Positions 1-8,140 of a stretch of DNA of 64,000 nt are shown in pieces. The position numbers and the translations under genes were made by a program. The stretch covers positions 248,001 to 312,000 of the forward strand of contig NZ_CP146092.1 of assembly GCF_037023145.1 (NCBI RefSeq). The letters run 5' to 3'. The notes under the pieces were generated by a model that saw nothing but the letters and a program-made list of their open reading frames with translations, made no database searches and was not told where the DNA came from. Within the stretch, counting starts at the first letter, position 1. The number at the start of each line of letters is the position of its first letter. The DNA is from Ralstonia sp. RRA. GTDB lineage: Bacteria > Pseudomonadota > Gammaproteobacteria > Burkholderiales > Burkholderiaceae.

Positions 1-4
1 ACCT

Positions 5-1009
5 TCAGTTTCCGCCCGCCCCTGCTGCGCGTGTCTGATAGCGCAGCAGATGATCGGTGCCGGATTCGGACAGCCACAACTCGCCCGGTCGCCCCATCAT
101 CTGACGCACGCGCGCATGCGGCCGGGGCATCGGCAACACGTCAAACGTCTCCGTGCGCAGGTCAAAGCGCACCAGTGCGTTGGCGGTCCACTCGCTGAGC
201 CAAACGATGTCCTTATCATCGACAAAGATGGCATAGGCGTGTGGATCTTCACCGGGCAATTTCCATTCGCGCCATTGATGGGTTGCCGGATCGAACATGC
301 CGACCTTTCCCGCATTCCACTCGCTGATCCAGACGCGCCCTTTTGAATCTGCCCAGACGCGGCGTGCGCCCTGCTTTGGTGTAGGCGGCTCAATGACCTG
401 CGCCGCACCGCTCACACGATCGATGTGGCCCAAGTAGCTACTGGCCAGCGATGCAAAGTACAGATTGCCGTTTGGGGTGACGCAGATACCGTAGGCACCC
501 GGGCCGCGCGGTGCATCGAACACGCGCATCTTTCCGCTGGCGGGGTCCAGCTCACCGTAGATGCCGCTCTGTCCGGTAAACCACAGGTGTCCTTGCTTGT
601 CGAAAACGGCGGTGTTCAGGTTGGCGCCGGTGCGGTTCTTCGGTAGCGGAAAACGCGTGACGGCGAGCGTTTTCGGGTCAACGCGCACGATGGCATTGAG
701 GCCGCCATCAGTAATCCACGCTGCCTGGTCGGGACCAACGATCACGCCATGCGGCGCTGAACCGGTGCCCAACGCAACACGATCCGCCTTGCCGCTGCTT
801 GGGTCCAACCGCCCCACAGCCGCTTGCGCCTGCGCGGTGTACCACACGGTGCCGTCGGGGGATGGTGCAACGTCGTGCGGCGCACTGCCAATCGGCACGG
901 CAAAGCCTTCATACGATGACGATTGCAGCGACTGTGCCTGCGCCGTGCCGATGGCAAGTGCAATGGACATCAGTGCTGCCATGCCCACACTTCGACCGAT
1001 CTTCAACAT
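5..1009 (-). CDS. Secreted Vgb-like beta-propeller lyase (streptogramin B lyase family)
   Basis: The 334-residue protein has an N-terminal signal peptide ending near AQA-QS, followed by repeated blades with the pattern D-P-x-x-G-K and 'W-x-T/S-x-x-x' typical of the virginiamycin B lyase/SMP-30-like propellers. Founding members linearise streptogramin B antibiotics in the cytoplasm, but many proteobacterial homologues are exported and of unknown substrate, so antibiotic resistance should not be assumed. The start at 1009 is preferred over an upstream ATG because it follows a GGAGG-like site and directly begins the signal peptide. The gene stands alone, convergent to nothing visible, and its stop lies five bases from the window edge. 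Confidence 0.8.
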   Translation of the reverse strand: MLKIGRSVGMAALMSIALAIGTAQAQSLQSSSYEGFAVPIGSAPHDVAPSPDGTVWYTAQAQAAVGRLDPSSGKADRVALGTGSAPHGVIVGPDQAAWITDGGLNAIVRVDPKTLAVTRFPLPKNRTGANLNTAVFDKQGHLWFTGQSGIYGELDPASGKMRVFDAPRGPGAYGICVTPNGNLYFASLASSYLGHIDRVSGAAQVIEPPTPKQGARRVWADSKGRVWISEWNAGKVGMFDPATHQWREWKLPGEDPHAYAIFVDDKDIVWLSEWTANALVRFDLRTETFDVLPMPRPHARVRQMMGRPGELWLSESGTDHLLRYQTRAAGAGGN

Positions 1010-1156
1010 GTCCGCCTCCGTGCGAGGGACACCAACTGCTTCAGTGTTGCACTGATGCCGTCGCCATCCCAACCCATATTCGTCCGCTTCAGCACAGCAA
1101 AAGGGCCCATGCAGTGCACTACATGGGCCGCTTGGGGTTGGCATCGCGTGCGTGGA

Positions 1157-1444
1157 TCAATGCTCCATGTGCTCGCGCATTTCATGTTCACGGGCCTCAC
1201 GTTCACGGCGCTCTCGCATTTCACGCTCGTGATCCCTGGCGGCTTCCGCACGTGCCTGCTGGCGGTCGCGCATCATCTCGTGGCGTTCCTCGTGCCGCTT
1301 CTCAGCGTGCTCCGCACGCTCGCGGTCTTGACGAAGTTCGTGACGCTCTTCCGGCCCAGGGGCGCCCAGCGGAGCGGTCTGTGCATAGGCAGCAGTTCCG
1401 GCCAGAGCAAACAGGGCAGCGATCAACGTGTGCTTGGTTTTCAT
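1157..1444 (-). CDS. Small secreted, highly charged helical protein
   Basis: This 95-residue protein begins with a clear signal peptide (MKTKHTLIAALFALAGTAAYAQ). The mature part is almost entirely Arg, Glu, His and Ala with repeated ERHE/REHE-like steps, so it should form a single long charged helix, probably in the periplasm. A GAGGAA site precedes the start at 1444. No enzyme motif is present. The His and Glu richness could allow metal binding, but this is only an inference from composition. No family name can be given. Confidence 0.65.
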   Translation of the reverse strand: MKTKHTLIAALFALAGTAAYAQTAPLGAPGPEERHELRQDRERAEHAEKRHEERHEMMRDRQQARAEAARDHEREMRERREREAREHEMREHMEH

Positions 1445-1772
1445 GGTGGCTTCCTCGTGAGTAATCAGGCGCCTCACCCGGCGGTGCCGGCGCGCCGCTC
1501 CACGAAGGCCGTGCGCCCGCAGCATCCCACACAGAGTGGACACCTGTTACTCAGCAAGAAGCTCGCCCCGTCCATCGCGCACAAGGCGGTGTGAACCGTG
1601 TGCTAGCGGTATCGCAATCGGGATGACCGCAACCGTTCGCGTGCGCTGCGTGCGGGCGACGGTGATCCGAGCGCAGCGCGCAATCGACACCGCAAACGGC
1701 AACCCTCACGACAGGATGCCGTGATAGCTGCACATCAAGAATGAAGAGACGTTCGCGCTTGAAGCCGTGCGT
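1445..1772. other. Intergenic stretch without recognised feature
   Basis: No convincing coding frame, RNA or repeat was recognised here. It probably holds the promoter of the small secreted protein gene transcribed leftward from 1444. Confidence 0.4.
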
Positions 1773-2021
1773 TCAATGCGCAGTTGCGGTGGCCAACCTT
1801 CGCCCGCTTGCGCGAACATGGCCCGAGGCTTTGAGGAAGACGTACCCTTGGAGGGTCACCCGCGCGTAGCAACGGTCGGGGCCACGATGCTCCAGCGTGA
1901 CGAGCTGCCGCTCGATCAGCGCCTCGACATCAGCACGATCCAGTTCATCGGGCTCGGCACCATCGTTGACGAGAAGCAGGACGGCAAATTCATGGGGACT
2001 CAGCACAGTCAACTCCAGCAT
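1773..2021 (-). CDS. Conserved-looking small hypothetical protein
   Basis: An 82-residue reading frame with normal GC-rich codon use and an amphipathic pattern (MLELTVLSPHEFAVLLLV..., then 'ADVEALIERQLV' and a C-terminal beta-like 'CYARVTLQGYVFLKAS'). The helix-turn-helix-then-strand layout resembles a small winged-helix fold, but no family is recognised. There is no strong ribosome-binding site before the ATG. It is listed as a probable gene because its composition is protein-like rather than Arg/Pro-rich as in shadow frames. Confidence 0.5.
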   Translation of the reverse strand: MLELTVLSPHEFAVLLLVNDGAEPDELDRADVEALIERQLVTLEHRGPDRCYARVTLQGYVFLKASGHVRASGRRLATATAH

Positions 2022-2381
2022 GTTTGTCGGTCACGGAAGGGCCGCCGTGACGATAGGCTTGATTCACTGACACCATGAGCACTGCAAGAGCCGATGAAGA
2101 TGAGAGAGCGTGCTGTGCCGGCCTGCAGGAGAACCAAGCATAGGCGTGCGCGAACAACCAATCAAGGCGCCCGCTCACCACGTCAACACCAGGCTGCTGG
2201 CCGATTTACGGTGCCCGCGCACGCTCGCGGCGCAACATACGTTTGCCTGATCAAGGCTCGCGCGGCCGACAACGATTGCGCTGGCCGAGCGTTTGCACTG
2301 CAGCGACTATGCAGCGACGTTTAGTCCTTTTTCGCTAGCCCTTTTGCTTGTTGCAATGACGTCTTGCCGGTTCTACTGCGC
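2022..2381. other. Intergenic stretch without recognised feature
   Basis: The stretch lies between two leftward genes. Short open frames here have Arg/Pro-rich shadow-like composition. No repeat or hairpin was recognised. Confidence 0.35.
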
Positions 2382-2930
2382 TCAACCATCCACCGGTTGT
2401 TCGGGCATCTCCAGGTTCAATTGATAGAACGCGGCATCCAGCCAGCGGCCGAATTTGAAGCCGGCCTCTTTGACGGTGCCCGCGTGCATGAACCCCAGAC
2501 GGGTGTGCAGGCCGATGCTCGCCCCGTTGGCCGCGTCAATGCAGCCCACCAGCACGTGCACCTGCTTTTCTTTTGCGCGGCGGATCAACTCGCGCAGCAA
2601 CCGCTCGCCCAGCTTGCGGCCGCGGCATTCGTGGTGCACGTACACGCTGTGCTCCACCGTGTACTTGTAGGCGGGAAACGCGCGGAACGTGCCCCAGCTC
2701 GCAAAGCCCAGCAGCTTGCCCGAGGCATCGACCGCGCCCACCACCGGAAAGCCGCCCGCGCGCTTGGCAGCAAACCAGGTTTCCATGGCTTGCGGCGGGC
2801 GCGGCACATAGTCGTACAGCGCCGTGGAATTGACGATGGCCTCGTTCAGGATTTCAAGAATGGCTGACGCATGCTCGGCCTCGGTGCAGTCAATGAAGCG
2901 GATGTCGTCGTGGGGTGCGGGGGAAGTCAT
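2382..2930 (-). CDS. GNAT N-acetyltransferase, phosphinothricin/methionine-sulfoximine acetyltransferase-like
   Basis: The 182-residue protein is a full-length GNAT of the Pat/MnaT (YncA) type. It has the N-terminal 'ILEILNEAIVNSTALYDYVPRP' segment of this subfamily, the acetyl-CoA loop 'HHECRGRKLGERLLREL' (R/Q-x-x-G-x-G/A variant) and the 'NGASIGLHTRLGF' motif near the C-terminus. Family members acetylate the amino group of L-phosphinothricin, methionine sulfoximine or related glutamate analogues. Substrate here is inferred only from family. GGAGC lies upstream of the start at 2930. Confidence 0.85.
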   Translation of the reverse strand: MTSPAPHDDIRFIDCTEAEHASAILEILNEAIVNSTALYDYVPRPPQAMETWFAAKRAGGFPVVGAVDASGKLLGFASWGTFRAFPAYKYTVEHSVYVHHECRGRKLGERLLRELIRRAKEKQVHVLVGCIDAANGASIGLHTRLGFMHAGTVKEAGFKFGRWLDAAFYQLNLEMPEQPVDG

Positions 2931-3082
2931 GCAAGCTCCAGTGCAGCGGTTCGATGATTTCCATCATACTGGATTTCATGTCCATTAAACTGGAATTCAA
3001 ACCATGGGCGACGCAACAGGCCGTCCCCGGTTTTCGTGCCTGATCGCGCGTTCTATGCTGAAACGACAACGGGAGAACGCCC

Positions 3083-3559
3083 ATGCCACAGTCGACCTTT
3101 TCCTACGTGACCTATATCCGCACCACACCTGAGAAGCTGTGGCATGCCCTGACCGACGCTGAATCCATGAAGCAATACTGGTTCGGCATGCGCTGTGAAA
3201 GCGAATGGACGGCGGGCGCTTCGTGGGCGCTGGTATCCGGCGATGGCGTGGTCTTCGACGACGGCGAGATCGTCGAAGCCGAGCCGCCCCGCCATCTGGT
3301 CATCCGCTGGCAGCACCAAACCAAACCCGAACTCAAAGCCGAGGGCCCATCGCTCTGCACGATGGAACTGGAGCTGAGCAGCACGGCAGTCAAGCTGACG
3401 ATTACGCACACCATTGAGCGTGTGCCTTCGAAGCTGATCGAAGCCGTGTCGGGTGGCTGGCCGAAGATCCTATCCAACCTGAAGTCGTTGCTGGAGACGG
3501 GGGCCATTGCGCTGGAGGAGGCCTATCCGTCCAAGAGCGCCCAGCCTCAACAAGCGTGA
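3083..3559 (+). CDS. SRPBCC/AHSA1-domain protein
   Basis: This 158-residue protein has the START-like fold signature 'YVTYIRTTPEKLWHALTDAESMKQYWFG' and the later 'W..H' strand and helix of the activator-of-Hsp90-ATPase-like (AHSA1) family. These small proteins form a hydrophobic ligand cavity. Many sit next to an ArsR regulator, but no such partner is visible here. A GGGAGAACGCCC sequence precedes the ATG. The function is unassigned beyond ligand binding. Confidence 0.8.
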   Translation: MPQSTFSYVTYIRTTPEKLWHALTDAESMKQYWFGMRCESEWTAGASWALVSGDGVVFDDGEIVEAEPPRHLVIRWQHQTKPELKAEGPSLCTMELELSSTAVKLTITHTIERVPSKLIEAVSGGWPKILSNLKSLLETGAIALEEAYPSKSAQPQQA

Positions 3560-3571
3560 GTGACATGCGAT

Positions 3572-3603
3572 AAAAAAAGCGCGCCTTCCAAGGAAAGGCG
3601 CGC
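3572..3603 (-). terminator. Rho-independent terminator of the pga operon
   Basis: A 9-bp perfect stem (GCGCGCCTT / AAGGCGCGC) with a 7-base loop is followed, on the minus strand, by seven Ts (the A run at 3572-3578). It sits 26 bases beyond the pgaD stop, at the right place and orientation to end pga transcription. Confidence 0.85.
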
Positions 3604-3628
3604 CGTGGCTGACTGCCCGTTCAGGCGA

Positions 3629-4654
3629 TCAGTCTTCGTCCGCAACGATGTTGCCGCGACGCCCGAAACCATGCAGCGGGTCGATACGCTCAACGCGGTC
3701 CAGCGTCGCATATGGGTCTTCCAGTTGCGCATGCGCGCCAAACGCATGCAGGCTCCGACGGCGCTCCGAGGTGCGGTCTGCCGCATGCACCGCGGGGCGA
3801 GCACGGCCATGCACCACAGCGCTCACACCGCCGTAGTGGCGCGCCATGCCTGGGCGCATCGCAAATGACTGTGCCGGCTCGGGGGGCTCCACCCAATCGT
3901 TGCGGCCCAGTTTGCCGCGATAACCGAAGCGATGAAATCCAGCGGCTTCCGCGGTGACAGTGTCGGCGGCCTTCACCACGTCGCGCCGCTGCGGTGCTTG
4001 CGGTGCCACTTCGGTCGCTTCGGCCGCATGGGGTGCGTGGGCCAGTGACGGCTCGGCACGATCGGCGCGGTCCACAACGATCACCGGGCTAGCGGAGAGC
4101 ACCGGTTCGTCCGGGTCGTATTCGGGGCTGCGCGTGAACGGCGTGGCCGGCGCAGCGGTCCCTGCCGGTGCCGGGCGGCCAGACCACTCCTGCCACGAGC
4201 GCACGTGGGTGATATCGCCGTCGTCGTCATGGTCGACCACCAGCAGGCGCGTGTTGCGCGGGCGCTGCCACGCCGTCTGCTGGCCATGCAGCGCAGCACG
4301 CGAAGCCGCGGCGGTGGGCGTGAGGGTGGACGCAGGCGCGGGGGCCTTAGCGTGCGCCATCTTGCGGCGGATGGCGCGGTCCAGGCGCGAGAGAACCAAC
4401 CACACCACCAGCACCGCGCCCATGCCGGCAATGATGTGGCTATACATGCGCAGCTGTTCGAACGGCAGGCCGCTTGGCCCCACGCTGCTGATGGAGTAGC
4501 CCACATACAGCCCCAGCAGCGCCCAGATCGAGATCACAAGAATCGGCCGGAAGATACGGAACCACAGCACGTGATGCACGGTGCCGACAACACCCTTGTC
4601 CGAGAACGACTGTCGGATCGAATTGCGTGAAACGTCAATGACAAGTGCGGTCAT
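3629..4654 (-). CDS. pgaD: PgaD, inner-membrane PNAG synthesis protein with long C-terminal extension
   Basis: PgaD partners PgaC in the inner membrane to make poly-beta-1,6-N-acetylglucosamine, and in E. coli the pair senses c-di-GMP. The first ~120 residues carry two membrane helices ('ILVISIWALLGLYVGYSI' and 'IIAGMGAVLVVWLVL') as in PgaD. The remaining ~220 residues are a low-complexity Ala/Pro/Arg/Asp-rich tail absent from the ~140-residue E. coli protein. The ATG at 4654 overlaps the pgaC stop in an ATGA arrangement, implying translational coupling. A strong terminator follows the stop. Confidence 0.85.
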   Translation of the reverse strand: MTALVIDVSRNSIRQSFSDKGVVGTVHHVLWFRIFRPILVISIWALLGLYVGYSISSVGPSGLPFEQLRMYSHIIAGMGAVLVVWLVLSRLDRAIRRKMAHAKAPAPASTLTPTAAASRAALHGQQTAWQRPRNTRLLVVDHDDDGDITHVRSWQEWSGRPAPAGTAAPATPFTRSPEYDPDEPVLSASPVIVVDRADRAEPSLAHAPHAAEATEVAPQAPQRRDVVKAADTVTAEAAGFHRFGYRGKLGRNDWVEPPEPAQSFAMRPGMARHYGGVSAVVHGRARPAVHAADRTSERRRSLHAFGAHAQLEDPYATLDRVERIDPLHGFGRRGNIVADED

Positions 4655-5931
4655 GGCGAATTCCCCTGTTGTTGTACGCCCCGGTCGGGGCTGGTCCAGC
4701 GGGCGCGGGCGCGCGTGCGCTGGAAAGCGACGGCCGGAAAGCCGACCACCGTGGTGATGAGGTTGAGAATCCAGAACGCCACCGGATACCAGACGGTATC
4801 GACGAAGTAGCGCAGGATGCCGTCGTCGTAGCGGCGGTCGATAAAGCAGCCGACCAGCAACTGCAGCACGCACGTGATGAACAGCAGCGTGCCGTGCCAG
4901 CGTGGGAAGGCCTCCATGCGCCATTCGGGTGCCATGTCGACGAAGAAGCCAAGCACCGACCACGTGATGACCAGCAGCATGTTGTACGCCCACACGACCG
5001 ACAGCGCGTACTCGAAGAAGATCGGCCACATCATCGATTGCCGCAGGCTCAGCATGGCCGGCGCGTACTTGATCAGCGCCTGGATACCGCCCTTGGCCCA
5101 GCGCAGCCGCTGCTTGTACAGGCCGCGGAAGGTCTCAGGCATCAGGATCCACGACAGCGCGCGCGGCTCGTAGCGGATGATCCACCCGCCCACCTGCAGC
5201 TTCCAGCTGATGTCGATGTCTTCCGTAAGCATGTCGTTGCTCCAGTAGCCCACTTCTTCGATGGCGTGCTTGCGGAACATCACGACCACACCCGACACCG
5301 TCAGCAAGCGCCCGTAGATTTGCTGCGTGCGCTTGATGAGCCCCACGATCGACGAAAACTCACCCACCTGCATACGCCCCAGCAACGTGGAGCGTGTGCG
5401 AATGCGCGGGTTGCCCGTCACGGCCCCGATGGTCGGGTTCTCCAGCAAATGGCGGATCATCCAGGCAATGGCATCCACATCGAGGATGGAGTCGCCATCG
5501 ATGCACATCAGGTACTCGGCATCCGTAACCTGCGCGGCGGTGGTCAGCCCAATCGCCTTGCCTTGGTTGGACGACTGATGGATCACCAGCAACTGCGGGT
5601 ACTGCGCGGCGAGTTCGTTCAGGCGCTCGCCGGTGCGGTCGGAGCTGCCGTCGTTAACGGCAATGATGTCGAAGTTCGGATAGCGCATGCGGGCGAGGTG
5701 GCTGATCACCTCGCGCACGTTGGCCTCTTCGTTGTAGCAGGGCACGATGATCGACACCTTGGGGTAACTCTTCACCCCCAGCAGCGCAAGCGGATGCTGC
5801 ACGCGCGCGGTGCCGCGCTCCAGCAGGAAGTAGTGCAGCAGCCCCCCGATCATCCAGAAGTACGACATGAAGAACGGGTAGTAGAAGACGAAGCCCGAGA
5901 CCCAGCGCTTGGCGATCAGCAAGTCCACCAT
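4651..5931 (-). CDS. pgaC: PgaC, PNAG synthase (GT2 glycosyltransferase)
   Basis: PgaC polymerises UDP-GlcNAc into beta-1,6-linked poly-N-acetylglucosamine at the inner membrane. The 426-residue protein shows two N-terminal membrane segments, the GT2 signature 'IIVPCYNEE' (61-69), 'NDGSSD' (93-98), DGDS (145-148), the catalytic 'TEDID' (236-240) and QRLRW (274-278), then three C-terminal membrane helices. All processive GT2 D,D,D,QxxRW residues are present, so it should be active. It starts one base after the pgaB stop and overlaps pgaD by four bases. Confidence 0.95.
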   Translation of the reverse strand: MVDLLIAKRWVSGFVFYYPFFMSYFWMIGGLLHYFLLERGTARVQHPLALLGVKSYPKVSIIVPCYNEEANVREVISHLARMRYPNFDIIAVNDGSSDRTGERLNELAAQYPQLLVIHQSSNQGKAIGLTTAAQVTDAEYLMCIDGDSILDVDAIAWMIRHLLENPTIGAVTGNPRIRTRSTLLGRMQVGEFSSIVGLIKRTQQIYGRLLTVSGVVVMFRKHAIEEVGYWSNDMLTEDIDISWKLQVGGWIIRYEPRALSWILMPETFRGLYKQRLRWAKGGIQALIKYAPAMLSLRQSMMWPIFFEYALSVVWAYNMLLVITWSVLGFFVDMAPEWRMEAFPRWHGTLLFITCVLQLLVGCFIDRRYDDGILRYFVDTVWYPVAFWILNLITTVVGFPAVAFQRTRARARWTSPDRGVQQQGNSP

Positions 5932-5932
5932 G

Positions 5933-8140
5933 TCAGCCTCCCGCCTTGTTGTTGGCCGGAGCAGCAGCGCCCGCCGCAGCCTCGGTTGCTACCGGGCTCT
6001 TGCTTGCCGGTGCCGCCTGAGCACTCGGCGGCTGGGTCTTCGGCAACGCGCCGTTGATCTTCTCGGCGCTGGGCGGCGCACTGCGCGTTTCGATATAGCT
6101 CTTGAGCGACATCACATCGCGCAGCACCTCGGTGTCGGGCCGCCCGGCAATGAAGTCGTCCGGGTAGTAGCCGTAGTTCAGGGCACCGGCAGCACGCAGG
6201 TGGCTCATCTGCTCGTGCAGCTCTGCACTCGGGATGGGCTTGTCCTTGTTACGCCAGTCCACGGCCTGCAGCTCGAAGATGGTCTTGCGCAAACCATCCT
6301 TGTGCTTGGCCACGGCTGCCGTCAGCTTCTTCATCCAGTCCCTCGGATCCTTGGCCTCTTCCATGTAGGGCATGGCTTCAAGCGCAACGTAGTCGTAGGC
6401 CTGCAGGAAGTCGTCATAGTTCTGCGCCGTCCAGGTTTCGGCCTTCGGATCGAGCACGGGGCCCGCGAAGATGTTGCGCGCGGTCAGCATGTCGCGGCCG
6501 TTCTGGTAGCCCTGCGCCACCGAGATCAGCTCGTGCGAGAACGCGATCAGCGCGGCGGTCTTGCCGCGTGTCCACTTCTGCATCAACTCGGGCGACTGGC
6601 GGATCTGGTTGATGTCGCCCGGCAGACCCATCGCCTGGTAGGCCTTGAGTGCGGCGGGGCTGGCGTCTTCATAGTCATCGAGCACGCCGTCGTCGTGGAA
6701 GAGAATGCCGTCGATGATGGCGTTCTTGGCCAGGTCCTCGTAAATGTCGCCGATCATCTTGCGTGCTTCCGGATCAAACGGCGACAGGCGCGGCGGCTTG
6801 ACCGTGCCCGGCTTTTGCGGTGCGCCCGGCAAGGATTGCACAAGGTGCGTGGCGGCCGGGTTGTTGGCCGGCAGCTTGAACGACAGCATCGGCAGCCAGG
6901 CGTACACCTCCACCTTGGCACGGGTCTTCAACTGCCACGACACGCGCGAGAAGAGGTCGGCACGCATCGGCATGTGGCGGTTCGGGAAGTACACAGACTC
7001 CACGGCGCCGTTGCCCTTCGCGTCTGCATAGGCCTGCAGGTAGACCGCCCGCGGTGCCAGGTCCTTGATGCGGTCGATCAACTTGCCGAGGTTGGCTTCC
7101 TGCTGCTTCGGGTCAGGGTCGTAGATGTAATCCATGTCGACCTGCACGACGCGCTGCACGGGGTTGATCTCACCGTGGTGGGTGACCGGTTCGCGCAACG
7201 AGCGCTCCAGGTTACCGGTGGTGGTGTCGTAGCCCATCAGGCTACGGCGGATGGCGGTGAGCGGTACGTCCGGCGTATTCGGGCCCGGCTCCAGCGTGAG
7301 CATGTACTTCAGGCCCACGTTGGCCGCTTCCTGGTCAAGGATCACGTTATGCGCACCGTACGGCCAGACCACGGTGTGCACCTTGGCGCCGATGTTCTTC
7401 TGGATGATGTCGACGCTGCGCTGCAGATCATCACGCACGCGCTTGCGATACTCGTCGTCGGTCTCATACCGGCCCATCTTGGGCAGATATTCGTGCGTGC
7501 TGGCGGCCGGCAATTCGTTGCCCTGTGGGTTGCCCAGAACGCCGTGGTGCAGGTCGTGCGTGTGGGTGGCGAATTCCGCCAGGCCCGAGGCCTGCATCTC
7601 TCGGATCTGATTCCAGTTCATGAAGAAGTCGCGGTCGACGATCTGCTTGTCCGACAGCTTGACCTTGGCCCCCGGAGGCGCGTTGGTCCACTCCGTCACC
7701 AGCCCGAACACGGCCGGGAAGCGGAACTGCTTGAGCAGCGGGAAGACCTTCGCGTAGTGGCTTTCGTAGCCATCATCAAAGGTCAGCAGCACTGGCCGTT
7801 TGGGCAGTGGCTTGCCGCCGCGGCGCGCCTCGTCAATCTGCGCCAGCGTCACCGGGTGGTAGCCGTTGGCCTGCAGCCAGCTGAACATGTTGGTGAGTGC
7901 CTTGGTGTCGATGGCAAACGCATCGGGCAGCGTCTCGAAGCTGGCGCGCAGGTTGTCGCGAATATCGTGGAAGCAGAGCACGCGGTACGTCTTGCCGTCG
8001 TCCGGATCGGGCTTAGGCAGGAAGTCCACCTGCAGCGCGGCAGCCGGACGGATGGCGGCGGTCAGCGTCATCGCCGCAATCAAGACCATCCAGCCGAAGA
8101 ATCGTCGCAATGACGTTTGTCGGAGAGCTTGCATGGGCAT
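5933..8140 (-). CDS. pgaB: PgaB, PNAG N-deacetylase/glycoside hydrolase
   Basis: PgaB partly deacetylates PNAG in the periplasm, which is needed for export. The 735-residue protein has a hydrophobic N-terminal segment (about 14-35), a CE4 deacetylase domain with the metal/catalytic TFDDG motif (120-124) and the His cluster 'ATHTHDLHH' (191-199), and a C-terminal GHL13-like (alpha/beta)8 domain with 'YAWLPMLSF' and 'ILFHDDG'. No obvious lipobox Cys is seen, unlike the lipoprotein E. coli PgaB. Its ATG overlaps the pgaA stop (TGATG), indicating coupling. A Pro/Ala-rich tail of about 50 residues ends the protein. Confidence 0.95.
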   Translation of the reverse strand: MPMQALRQTSLRRFFGWMVLIAAMTLTAAIRPAAALQVDFLPKPDPDDGKTYRVLCFHDIRDNLRASFETLPDAFAIDTKALTNMFSWLQANGYHPVTLAQIDEARRGGKPLPKRPVLLTFDDGYESHYAKVFPLLKQFRFPAVFGLVTEWTNAPPGAKVKLSDKQIVDRDFFMNWNQIREMQASGLAEFATHTHDLHHGVLGNPQGNELPAASTHEYLPKMGRYETDDEYRKRVRDDLQRSVDIIQKNIGAKVHTVVWPYGAHNVILDQEAANVGLKYMLTLEPGPNTPDVPLTAIRRSLMGYDTTTGNLERSLREPVTHHGEINPVQRVVQVDMDYIYDPDPKQQEANLGKLIDRIKDLAPRAVYLQAYADAKGNGAVESVYFPNRHMPMRADLFSRVSWQLKTRAKVEVYAWLPMLSFKLPANNPAATHLVQSLPGAPQKPGTVKPPRLSPFDPEARKMIGDIYEDLAKNAIIDGILFHDDGVLDDYEDASPAALKAYQAMGLPGDINQIRQSPELMQKWTRGKTAALIAFSHELISVAQGYQNGRDMLTARNIFAGPVLDPKAETWTAQNYDDFLQAYDYVALEAMPYMEEAKDPRDWMKKLTAAVAKHKDGLRKTIFELQAVDWRNKDKPIPSAELHEQMSHLRAAGALNYGYYPDDFIAGRPDTEVLRDVMSLKSYIETRSAPPSAEKINGALPKTQPPSAQAAPASKSPVATEAAAGAAAPANNKAGG

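Noticed and set aside
5..1009. Calling the Vgb-like gene an antibiotic resistance gene
   Set aside because: The protein has a signal peptide and belongs to a broad propeller group; streptogramin lyase activity cannot be inferred.
5909..8113. A 734-codon open frame on the plus strand opposite pgaB
   Set aside because: It is an antisense shadow typical of GC-rich DNA: Arg/Val/Gly/His-rich without motifs, fully covered by the well-supported pgaB on the other strand.
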